The notes below the pieces were generated by a model. The model ran no database searches, was not told the DNA's origin, and saw nothing but the letters and a program-made list of their open reading frames with translations. This document shows, piece after piece, positions 28,001 through 35,158 of a DNA stretch of 64,000 bases. The position numbers and the translations under genes are program-made. The stretch spans positions 1 to 64,000 of the forward strand of contig CANQUG010000003.1 in assembly GCA_947626985.1 (NCBI GenBank), written 5' to 3'. This DNA is from an uncultured Lachnospiraceae bacterium. GTDB taxonomy: Bacteria > Bacillota > Clostridia > Lachnospirales > Lachnospiraceae. Numbering within the stretch: the first letter of the stretch is position 1; every line of letters starts with the position of its first letter.

Positions 28001-29708
28001 CGGAAATACTGTTGGATGTGCCTTCCGCCGTACCGATCAGGCCCGCCGCGTCCCTTCCCGTCAGGTAGCAGTCCGCGTAGGAATCCACCACGGTGATGTC
28101 TCTTCCCCGGCCGACGAGACCCCCGGCCGTTTTCTCTCCCTGCACGGTGGTGGACGCCAGGCATCTCCATATGCAGCAGTTCCTCCCCGCTCCCACCAGT
28201 CCTCCGGCACTGTCCCCGGACACCTGATAGGACGGAAGCAGATAAGCGTTTTCTTCACTGGCAGAGCCCAGCCGGTACTGCAGATCGGATTCCGCGTCGG
28301 AATCGATTTCCCAGTAAACCTGACAGTCGGTAAAAAAGACGTTTTCCGCCGCGCCGCAGAGCGCTCCCGCCGCGGCGGCCCCTTCCCCAAGGATCACGGG
28401 ATTCACCAGACGGACATGCTCCAGGTAGGACGTTTCTCCCCGGCCGAATCTGCCGAACAGCCCCACGCCGGGCTCCGCTTTGCATTCGATATAAAGATCC
28501 TGTATTTTACAGGCCCCGCCGTTGTAGGACGTCAGGTTTTCATTCACAATGGGCTGAAAATGATAGATACTTTTTTCTCCTCCGGGACCGGGCAGCGTCA
28601 CATTTCTGATATCCTCCGTCTGGACCGCCTTCGTCTTCTCCGGGCCCACATTGGAAAATCCCGGGTGCAGGTTCTGAAGGTGCCGGATATTTCCCGCCCG
28701 GGCAGTATCGGCAGTGCTTGCTTCGGCAAAAAGACTGTTGTTTTTCGCGGTCTTTTCGGCGCCGTTTACCCGGCGGGCATTCTCGGGATCGGAAGGCTCG
28801 TAGACCACCTTCGCCGTGATGGTAAAATCATTTCCCAGATCCGACCATTCTCCGGAGCCTCCCGCCTCTCCCAGATCCTTAAACTGCTGCCCCTCCTTCA
28901 GAGAATCCAGCAGATAGGTGCTGGAGCAGGTGATATAAACGGAACCGTCCTCACTGGAGGCGCTCACCCGCCCGGAAGAATCTCCGGGCTGAAAGCAGTC
29001 GCTGAGAATCAGGCTCTCGCCGCCGTAATCCAGAGTTACGATCATCCTGATATCTTCCTTCTCTCCCCGCAGGGTCTGAGGAATCCACCAGGTGATCTCC
29101 GCCCGCAGCGTCTCTTCATTTATGATATTGATCACGGGAGTGCGCAGGGTAACCGTATCCCCGACCGCAGCGGCCTCACCGCCGTAATAGCCCACCATGG
29201 GAGTCTGTCCCATGCGCTGCCGTCTGGAAGCGGCCCGCTCCCGGAGATAATATTCCAGGTCAAAGTCCTCCTGAACAGGCTCTTCGGCCAAAAACACGTC
29301 CGTGACGCTGCCGCTCTCCGGCTCATACACCACAAAGAAGCTGCCCTCCCTTAAAGCGGGCTCCACGGTTCCCCGGGGAAGCAGCTCAGACATCTGAGAA
29401 TCGCCGTTTTCTCTGTAATAGAAATACTCGTCATTCCCCAGTGACAGCCGGTTCTCCTCTCCCTCCGCAGCGACAAGGGTTTCCAGCCGGCCCCGGTTCT
29501 TCAGCAGCACGGCGCGGTTCTGAGCGGCCATATAGATCTCCCGGGCTCCGTGATCCAGCTCCGTGATCCTGAGATACTTCCTGTAGGTGGCTGCAGCCGC
29601 CCCGGAAACCGCCAGCAGAACCAGGAGCACGGCAGCCGCCAGAAGCGTTTCCGTCAGGGTAAAGCCGGCCTGTTCTCTCTTCCGCAAACAATTTTTTCTC
29701 TCCGTCAT
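22047..29708 (-). CDS. Giant modular prepilin/adhesin with GLUG-like repeats and low-complexity C-terminus
   Basis: ATG at 29708 with SD AAGGAGG; KREQAG^FTLTETLLAAAVLLVLLAVSGAAAATYRKYL; repeated GGLVG...SYA/CYA motifs; Ig-like and DPDEN-rich tail. Confidence 0.9.
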   Translation of the reverse strand: MTERKNCLRKREQAGFTLTETLLAAAVLLVLLAVSGAAAATYRKYLRITELDHGAREIYMAAQNRAVLLKNRGRLETLVAAEGEENRLSLGNDEYFYYRENGDSQMSELLPRGTVEPALREGSFFVVYEPESGSVTDVFLAEEPVQEDFDLEYYLRERAASRRQRMGQTPMVGYYGGEAAAVGDTVTLRTPVINIINEETLRAEITWWIPQTLRGEKEDIRMIVTLDYGGESLILSDCFQPGDSSGRVSASSEDGSVYITCSSTYLLDSLKEGQQFKDLGEAGGSGEWSDLGNDFTITAKVVYEPSDPENARRVNGAEKTAKNNSLFAEASTADTARAGNIRHLQNLHPGFSNVGPEKTKAVQTEDIRNVTLPGPGGEKSIYHFQPIVNENLTSYNGGACKIQDLYIECKAEPGVGLFGRFGRGETSYLEHVRLVNPVILGEGAAAAGALCGAAENVFFTDCQVYWEIDSDAESDLQYRLGSASEENAYLLPSYQVSGDSAGGLVGAGRNCCIWRCLASTTVQGEKTAGGLVGRGRDITVVDSYADCYLTGRDAAGLIGTAEGTSNSISGSYAAGFISVDDAGRAAGLYLSEAPDTAAGSVHASYAAMAYSPDGRTGGSAVLNDNRFPLSNDMAAGHDVYTKTWYLFSPYVNGGEDTPWRDMSLDYEELSLAKAQGGQGEPLTLETLFGSHSFEQIGISRSHPCNLQGNLSLDRYPYPALSGMDHYGDWNGMFRSGGLVYWEEYAGDDDVGIYGGGIDTLKDSPAMVRSDGYAVTLPEDLLGTEESVRITFRYGENGQEQITCRRQDLREIRVPAEKGETTYYLAKLPDRLICMEDASPDFYRRLDFSIGNAAEKVHCFFNPHFAGTALENDGTLTEEDILRRAEKLTVKVRSPRHLYELGRHAEYYAGSNRYVFLQELDLDYDVYTGYGLFPGRQQESIGKNPADSFRNTYDGKGCRIVNVPLNTEGEYTGLFGYNRGTLRNVVLGDGTETGPAVKAEKLSLTVTDAGTVYWGVLAGGNSGTITNCAVASDSMHMSAYGYSRVYAGGLVALNYGTIMNCAAVWKRITVEANYSDGYIGGFAGLNAGGGTIYNSYSMASLHVSRARHGTVQAGGFAGSNGNVIRNSYAASSLVVSGGASAFGFCPDRTGNCYFLNNGNFQYAGETFSAQYSDVPGGAEEQDWRQMTGGSFDGDTAEKLGGWFARDGKRYQPEGEYGQWRNFVFPCVVRDGRNRPVHYGEWPETISLGALGVFYWEKEAAYTEQQEAAGQAYHFSAVRVDTDTGDVTRIDTLCREHDDGGVIEEYGYGYFYTGDRPVWMVEDVYRGERLFADLENPEAEKALKLLVGEEYAFVACSSAVRNPDSTYRILMSSNGEKPGNVWSFTNSADVTCRFALSPLFGDTVVFEGAFHNGVPLRGMKADPAAPGTEGKPYEIRSVEQLQFINWNSLDRTSSSAISYDSGNFYRFPYLCYADPGSWPWGKGSRTDRAYWKQSHDLDGRLETYNPIAAFRDTSTTTSADLYGWFGGVYDGDAYLIKDVNIRSDSASCAGLFGVTVNASLKNIVLYSPGGKGTVTGGGNVGWYAIGGLVGLAAASSSDYRIENCSIAGYTVRDEHTGHGFGGGGVGGLIGICNMALSECTAVTELDLDFTYGDIRRHVRAGGIAGSCQQSITCCYAGGSIEISEQARSKNTRIHTGGIVGGSFMKPLTARAGRRNIISITADSGATNDFRYSYSYVKLPGNMPRPGKQDSLYLIGGKAELRAGAPSSFEGCYFLAELVPENIREVCEDWIQEKGKGTIAEAGYERMSGEDFISELNPFPADMADRPEFRRVTADDYGIAVNGKYSLASSGFLTASDYPFPTICTRTQNGRTVNIHYGNWPLEGIERAGGGIPVNMDLFADYKEKTGGTEEEAASAGELLEATAGAFSDGNFYEQDVLFTDGTLPGNGEPRRTGVGQKSPVIYADGAQKEVELYLSDILKGKLRRGGYRGGRFSVSVASAGNQNEGGTGNGDTGNTDTGNGDIGNTDAGNGDIGNRDTVNGGSGNSDFGEQVVTAGFVPWDGETSQLSESIVCTDPDRVLKLVIIGLRQGTDKVTVTFTPDEETAEESRIVITPLEITVNVTAVLQYLPGVRTSTGDKAPGYGAAGNATAGDEASGYGAAGNATAGDEAVGDGVAGDETAGYEAAGYRTAGDETAGYGMAGDKASGYGAAGNSPAEYGSAEYEISGSETFLFAGKESGIGLYAFDEKLRPLNGRLRQEIGEVRVNKVIFDTAYISAGEVGQAKDEKGNPVLEPCHSVLSVKGKRSGAASLILEYEYSYKGKRYEGVSTVNVVIRTFELKGKELEIYLDEEKKKDYGWDNFIFLLDGQPVEVKDPAFGRCISTNPAIAYVRRTGEGILSVEGMKAGKTALQMEIMFSYGSARFTETVYVDVSVYHSRLSGDKDPDIIPEVPDPDSGYDPDENVPPDPDSGYDPDENIYPDKKLPPDKNIFPDENIFPDENVHPNESIPPDGDTVPDANADSADKIPDHEDVPYNGGITDGNIPASETIPDFQDSPFF
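22170..22375 (-). repeat. Asp/Pro-rich repeats in the giant pilin C-terminus
   Basis: PDPDSGYDPDENVPPDPDSGYDPDENIYPDKKLPPDKNIFPDENIFPDENVHP. Confidence 0.8.
23050..23320 (-). repeat. 45-bp (15-aa) intragenic tandem repeats in the giant pilin
   Basis: GYGAAGNATAGDEAS/GYGAAGNATAGDEAV/GDGVAGDETAGYEAA...; DNA tctccggcagttgcattccctgccgccccgtatccgg repeated 45 bp apart. Confidence 0.88.
23580..23705 (-). repeat. Pentapeptide GNxDx repeats in the giant pilin
   Basis: GNGDTGNTDTGNGDIGNTDAGNGDIGNRDT. Confidence 0.8.
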
Positions 29709-29909
29709 CCTCTGCCTCCTTCCAGCCAGCATGGCCGCACAGAATGATCCAAAATGATTCAAAGATGAAAATGGTCCAGGATTTTTTTAAAGAATTATAA
29801 GAAAACTCTGTCTTTGGTGAATGATACGTAGTATAATAATGAACACTGGCATTTTCACAAAGATGCCGCCCAAAGTCAATAAACTATAATAAAAAGGAGA
29901 TGATTTGAC

Positions 29910-31706
29910 ATGAATTCAGTAGAAATTACAAAAGACATTCAGTACGTGGGAGTAAACGACCACGAGGTAGACCTTTTTGAGGGACAGTACGTGGTGGAAA
30001 ACGGCATGGTCTACAATTCCTACGTAATCCTCGATGAAAAAGTCGCGGTGATGGACACTGTGGACGCCCGCTTTACACACGAATGGCTGGACAACATTCA
30101 GGCAGTGCTGGGGTCCCGCCATCCCGATTATCTGATCATTCAGCATATGGAACCTGATCACTCCGCCAATATCGCCAACTTCATGCAGGCCTACACCGAT
30201 ACGAAGATCGTATCCTCCGCCAAGGCCTTCACCATGATGGAGCAGTTCTTCGGAACGGACTTTCCGGACAGAAAGATCGTGATCAAGGAGGGCGACACCC
30301 TCTCCCTGGGTAAACACACCCTGGCATTTGTGGCCGCTCCCATGGTTCACTGGCCGGAGGTTATGGTTACCTATGATACCTGCGACAAGGTTCTCTTCTC
30401 CGCGGACGGCTTCGGCAAATTCGGCGCTCTGGACGTGGATGAGGACTGGGCCTGCGAAGCCCGCCGTTACTATATCGGCATCGTGGGAAAATACGGCGCG
30501 CAGGTGCAGAACCTTCTGAAAAAGGCCGCCGGTCTGGATATCCAGATCATCTGCCCGCTCCACGGACCCGTCCTGAAGGAAAATCTGGGATACTACCTGA
30601 ATCTTTACAATACCTGGTCCTCCTACGCAGTGGAGAGCGAGGGCATCGTGATCGCCTACACCTCCGTGTACGGCCATACCAAAAAAGCGGTGAAGCTTCT
30701 GGAGAGCAAGCTCCTGGCCAAAGGCTGTCCCAAGGTAGCCGTTTTCGACCTGGCCCGTGACGACATGGCAGAGGCCGTGGAGGATGCCTTCCGCTACGGA
30801 AAGCTGGTTCTCGCCACCACCACCTACAATGCGGAGATCTTCCCCTTCATGCGTGAGTTTATCAACCACCTCACCGAGAGGAATTACCAGAACCGCACCG
30901 TGGCCCTGATGGAAAACGGCAGCTGGGCTCCCCAGGCGGCCAAAGTGATGAAGCACATGCTGGAAGGCTGTAAAAAGATCACCTTCACCAAAACCACCGT
31001 CCATATCAAATCCGCCCTCAGCGAAGAGAGCACCGCTCAGGTGGAGGCTCTGGCGGACGAGCTCTGCAGCGACTATGTGGCCCAGAGCGACAACGCCAAC
31101 AAGAACGACCTCACCGCCCTGTTCAAGATCGGCTACGGCCTCTATGTGGTAACCTGCAACGACGGCAAGAAGGACAACGGCCTTATCGTGAACACCGTGA
31201 CCCAGCTCACCAGCACCCCCAACCGCATCGCCGTAGGTATCAATAAAGCCAATTATTCACACCACGTAATCAAACAGACCGGCGTTATGAACGTAAACTG
31301 CCTCTCCATAGACGCGCCCTTCAAGGTATTCCAGACCTTCGGCTTCCAGAGCGGAAGAAGCGTGGACAAGTTTGCCGGATGCTCCCCGCTCCGTTCCGAT
31401 AACGGACTGGTCTTCCTGCCCAGATACATCAATGCGTTCATGTCCCTGAAGGTAGAGCAGTATCTGGATTTCGACACTCACGGACTGTTCATCTGCACCA
31501 TCACAGAGGCCCGGGTAATCTCCCAGGCACAGACCATGTCCTACACCTACTACCAGGAAAACGTAAAGCCGAAGCCCGCTACCGAGGGCAAAAAAGGCTT
31601 CGTCTGCAAAGTCTGCGGCTTCATCTATGAAGGGGACGAGCTTCCCGACGATTTCATCTGCCCGCTCTGCAAACACGGCGCAGCGGATTTTGAACCCATC
31701 GGCTGA
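29910..31706 (+). CDS. Flavodiiron protein fused to flavin reductase and rubredoxin (FprA-Hrb-type fusion)
   Basis: MBL diiron site HMEPDHSANI; flavodoxin IVIAYTSVYGHTKKA; flavin-reductase-like LIVNTVTQLTSTPNRIAVGINKANYSH; C-terminal rubredoxin CKVCGFIYEGDELPDDFICPLCKHGAADFEP. Confidence 0.93.
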   Translation: MNSVEITKDIQYVGVNDHEVDLFEGQYVVENGMVYNSYVILDEKVAVMDTVDARFTHEWLDNIQAVLGSRHPDYLIIQHMEPDHSANIANFMQAYTDTKIVSSAKAFTMMEQFFGTDFPDRKIVIKEGDTLSLGKHTLAFVAAPMVHWPEVMVTYDTCDKVLFSADGFGKFGALDVDEDWACEARRYYIGIVGKYGAQVQNLLKKAAGLDIQIICPLHGPVLKENLGYYLNLYNTWSSYAVESEGIVIAYTSVYGHTKKAVKLLESKLLAKGCPKVAVFDLARDDMAEAVEDAFRYGKLVLATTTYNAEIFPFMREFINHLTERNYQNRTVALMENGSWAPQAAKVMKHMLEGCKKITFTKTTVHIKSALSEESTAQVEALADELCSDYVAQSDNANKNDLTALFKIGYGLYVVTCNDGKKDNGLIVNTVTQLTSTPNRIAVGINKANYSHHVIKQTGVMNVNCLSIDAPFKVFQTFGFQSGRSVDKFAGCSPLRSDNGLVFLPRYINAFMSLKVEQYLDFDTHGLFICTITEARVISQAQTMSYTYYQENVKPKPATEGKKGFVCKVCGFIYEGDELPDDFICPLCKHGAADFEPIG

Positions 31707-31745
31707 GGCAGAAAGCGAAAACAAAGCAGACGCGAAAATAAAAAT

Positions 31746-31764
31746 AACGGCGCACAGCGCCGTT
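31746..31764 (-). terminator. Hairpin in convergent intergenic region
   Basis: AACGGCGC-ACA-GCGCCGTT; ATTTTTATTTT follows on the minus strand. Confidence 0.55.
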
Positions 31765-31775
31765 AAAACAGACAA

Positions 31776-31805
31776 AAACGGGAGGGCGGCATTCAGCCGC
31801 CCTCC
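31776..31805 (-). terminator. Terminator overlapping the 3' end of the helicase CDS
   Basis: Minus strand GGAGGGCGGC-TGAAT-GCCGCCCTCC-CG-TTTTT. Confidence 0.75.
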
Positions 31806-33934
31806 AGCATCATTCCCGCCTGAAACGCGGCAGGAAAGCGAAAAATACGCTCTCTTCCCGAGTCAAAGGTCACTGTAAACCTGCCGGTTTTTCCGTCGCC
31901 GGCTTCTCCGCCGCCGTCATACTCCACATCCGTGATCGTACCGGCGCCGTACCTGATCTGCACTACGCGCTCGCCTATGACGGGGTCATAATCATCAGGC
32001 ACCCTGTTTCCCGGCATCATTTCTCGTCCTCCCGCCGCAGCCGCCCGTTTCTTCCCCGAAGGACGACGCATTTCCTTTATAAAACAGGACTCACGATCCG
32101 ATATCTTAAAAACAGACAGCTCATTCTTTGCCCTGGTCATTCCCACATAAAAAAGCCGCCTCTCCTCCTCGAAATCCTTCTTTTCCTGTTCTGTGGCCGA
32201 GGCAGACTGTCCCGCCGTCTTATCGGGAAACACACCGTCAAAGACGTCCATCAGATAAACCCGGTCATACTCCAGACCTTTCGAGGAATGAATCGTGGAC
32301 AGGATAAACGGACAGTCAGCCTCTCCCTTCTGATTCTTTAATATGTTCTGAAGATATCCCAGTCTGGACAGGAATCCTGCCGCGGAAGTCTCCTGATATG
32401 CCAGCACTTTCAGAATAGCCAGCTTATTTCTGTCCATATTGTTCCGATCCAGATATTCCCCGTAGCCAAGAGGCGTTTCGATGCGGAATAAAATCTTCGA
32501 GGGCGTCTCTTTCCGCATATTCTTCAGATGGGTGGCCAGCGCTCTGCACTTTCCCGTCACCAGCCCGTTTATGCCGTCCGCATAATCCACGGCCTCCAGT
32601 ACCGGAATCCTTTTCCGGGCGCTGATCCTGCACAGCTGTTCCGCCTGATCCTTTCTGAGGAAGGTCTGGCATTTAAAATAAATCCGCAGAAACAGCTCTG
32701 TATTCCCCGGATCAAAGGCAAATTTTATGATACTGGTCACATCCGCAACGATCCTGTGGGTGAAAAAAGCCATATCCACATTTTTCATTCTGTAGGGAAT
32801 CCCCCTGCGTTCCAGCTGATCCACCAGCGGAATCGCGCTCTCGTTGTCCCGGTACAGCACGGCGGTTTCCCTGAGGCAGCCATCCGCCACTTTGGCCAGA
32901 TAACCGTACTGATTCAGCCGGTTTCTCAGCTCGATATAATGAATCTCGGACCCTTCCTCCCTCACGGCCGTCATATGCTTTTCATGTCTGGCGGAATTCC
33001 GCTGAATGAATCCGTCCGCCGCCGCCACGATCTTTGCGCCGGAACGGTAATTCTGATCCATCACGAGAACCTGAGCGCCGGGATGATCCTTCTCAAAATT
33101 CAGAAGCGCCTCCGGATACGCCGCCCGGAATCCATAAATGCTCTGATCCTCATCCCCCACCATAAACAGATTCCCATTTTTTCCCGCCAGAAGTCCAATG
33201 ATAATATGCTGAATCTTCGAAGTATCCTGAGCCTCGTCCACACAGAGATACCTGTATTTGTCCCTGTAAAACTGCAGCAGTTCCGGCGAACCCTTCAGAA
33301 GTCTGTAGGCATAAAGCATCTGATCATCATAGTCCATCAGTCCGTGCTCTCTGAGATACTGATTATACTCCTTATAAATTTCCGGCAGAGGAATTCCTTC
33401 CTTCTCTCCCAGTTTTCTGATCTCCTCCTCCGGCAAAAGCATGTTTTTACAGTAGGTGATCAGCGTCCTGGCGCCCTTCACATCGCTTTCCGTGGGATAC
33501 TCCGGGAGCTGCCCGATGAGAATGTCCGTCAGAATCTTCCCGGTCATTTTTTCATCCTTCACCAGCTCAAAGGCTGATCTGCCGATCATCTGTCCGTACC
33601 GGTATATGATTCTGGCGCAGATCCCGTTTATGGTCCGGAACTCCAGAGCCCCGCCGTATTCCTCCCCAAAAACCGATGCAAACCTCCGGGACATATCCTT
33701 CGTTGCGGCTACCGTATAGGTCAGGGTAAGGATATTCTCCGGACGGATTCCCTCCACATACAGCATATAGCCCAGGCGGTGAACCAGCACCGTGGTTTTG
33801 CCGCTGCCGGGCACCGCCAGCAGAAGGACCGGCCCCTGAACCGTCTGAACCGCTTTCCTCTGTTTCTCATTGAGATGGGCGGCATACTGCGTTAAAAACT
33901 CTTCTTTTTTCATCACTTTGCGTATATCCTTCAT
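31793..33934 (-). CDS. UvrD/Rep-family ATP-dependent DNA helicase
   Basis: GPVLLLAVPGSGKTTVLVHRLGYML; ENILTLTYTVAATKDM; CVDEAQDTSKIQ; GDEDQSIYGFRAA; STIHSSKGLEYDRVYLMDVFDGVFP; LFYVGMTRAKNEL. Confidence 0.94.
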   Translation of the reverse strand: MKDIRKVMKKEEFLTQYAAHLNEKQRKAVQTVQGPVLLLAVPGSGKTTVLVHRLGYMLYVEGIRPENILTLTYTVAATKDMSRRFASVFGEEYGGALEFRTINGICARIIYRYGQMIGRSAFELVKDEKMTGKILTDILIGQLPEYPTESDVKGARTLITYCKNMLLPEEEIRKLGEKEGIPLPEIYKEYNQYLREHGLMDYDDQMLYAYRLLKGSPELLQFYRDKYRYLCVDEAQDTSKIQHIIIGLLAGKNGNLFMVGDEDQSIYGFRAAYPEALLNFEKDHPGAQVLVMDQNYRSGAKIVAAADGFIQRNSARHEKHMTAVREEGSEIHYIELRNRLNQYGYLAKVADGCLRETAVLYRDNESAIPLVDQLERRGIPYRMKNVDMAFFTHRIVADVTSIIKFAFDPGNTELFLRIYFKCQTFLRKDQAEQLCRISARKRIPVLEAVDYADGINGLVTGKCRALATHLKNMRKETPSKILFRIETPLGYGEYLDRNNMDRNKLAILKVLAYQETSAAGFLSRLGYLQNILKNQKGEADCPFILSTIHSSKGLEYDRVYLMDVFDGVFPDKTAGQSASATEQEKKDFEEERRLFYVGMTRAKNELSVFKISDRESCFIKEMRRPSGKKRAAAAGGREMMPGNRVPDDYDPVIGERVVQIRYGAGTITDVEYDGGGEAGDGKTGRFTVTFDSGRERIFRFPAAFQAGMMLEGG

Positions 33935-34944
33935 TCAAAAGGATACCGGAATCCCCACTGCTTCCGCAGCTGATCACACTGCCGCAGAACAGACAGGCTC
34001 TTTTCCCAGGTCATGATCTCCGGCTCCTTTCTGCCCTCGCGGAGACACCGGTTCACATACTCAATTTCGTACTGAAATCCTTCGTCCTCGATTCCGGGTA
34101 TTTTCTGCTCCACCGGACATTCCACGGTATAAGTCTCCGGACCGATAAAAACATTCATGCGGGTGGGCTTCCAGAATACAGGGACCTCGATATACCCCCG
34201 GGTTCCATAAATATACGCGTTCTGAGGCATCTCCGTCCGGATGCCGCTGGTCATCACCGCCAGCTCTCCCCGATCATACTGGGCAATATATGCAGCCTGT
34301 TCATCCACCTGCAGATGCATATCGTCCGTGTCAAAAGAGGCCAGACCCGTGAGAGCCACCGGCTCCTTATCCAGAATCATATCCGTAAAATGAAAATTGT
34401 ACACCCCCGTATCCAGAAGGCCTCCGCCCGCCCTGTACGGGTCCACCAGTCTTCCCGCGGCGCCGTCAGGAATGCGTGAAGAAAATGCCGTATGTACCGC
34501 GCGCACCTCCCCGATTCCGTCCTCGCATATCAGACTGCGGATTTTCTCCGCCATAGGAAAAAAGCGGGTCCAGACAGCCTCCATCAGAAATACCTGATGT
34601 TCCCTGGCGCAGCTGATCAGTTCCTGAAAATCCGCCGCCGTCACGGTGGCAGGCTTCTCCACCAGAACTGCCTTGCCCGCCCGCATAGCCCGCAGGGCCA
34701 GTTCCTTATGGAACGGGTGCGGCACAGGGATGTAAACCGCGTCGATATCCTCCCTGGCAAGCATTTCCTCATAGGTCAATGCTTCCGGAATATTGAATTT
34801 CCGTCTCATGGCTTCCGCCGTCTCCCTGGTTCTGGACGCAACCGCCGCGATGGTCATTCCATCCACCTGCATGGCGCCTTTCATCCACCGGTTCAAAATC
34901 TGTCCCGCGCCCAGCAGACCCCAGCGAATTTCTTTTTTCTCCAT
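33931..34944 (-). CDS. Gfo/Idh/MocA family oxidoreductase
   Basis: WGLLGAGQILNRWMKGA; DIDAVYIPVPHPFHKELALRAMRAGKAVLVEKPATVTAADFQEL. Confidence 0.93.
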   Translation of the reverse strand: MEKKEIRWGLLGAGQILNRWMKGAMQVDGMTIAAVASRTRETAEAMRRKFNIPEALTYEEMLAREDIDAVYIPVPHPFHKELALRAMRAGKAVLVEKPATVTAADFQELISCAREHQVFLMEAVWTRFFPMAEKIRSLICEDGIGEVRAVHTAFSSRIPDGAAGRLVDPYRAGGGLLDTGVYNFHFTDMILDKEPVALTGLASFDTDDMHLQVDEQAAYIAQYDRGELAVMTSGIRTEMPQNAYIYGTRGYIEVPVFWKPTRMNVFIGPETYTVECPVEQKIPGIEDEGFQYEIEYVNRCLREGRKEPEIMTWEKSLSVLRQCDQLRKQWGFRYPFE

Positions 34945-35158
34945 TGTGATTTTTTCTCCATTCTTTATAAACGCTTCTTACGGTTTCTCAAAAGCCGGTT
35001 TTCCAAAATGATTACTCCCGAAGCTTCATTTGTCCAACATGTTTTTTTACAAGAACTTCTTCGGCATAAACATGATTTTTATTCTACCAAACTGCAGGCT
35101 TTTCTACAACTTATGTATCTTAAAAAATACTGCCTTTTTATAAAACCAAACTGATCTT

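Noticed and set aside
29916-31004. 362-aa minus-strand ORF
   Set aside because: Antisense to the FprA-Hrb fusion gene
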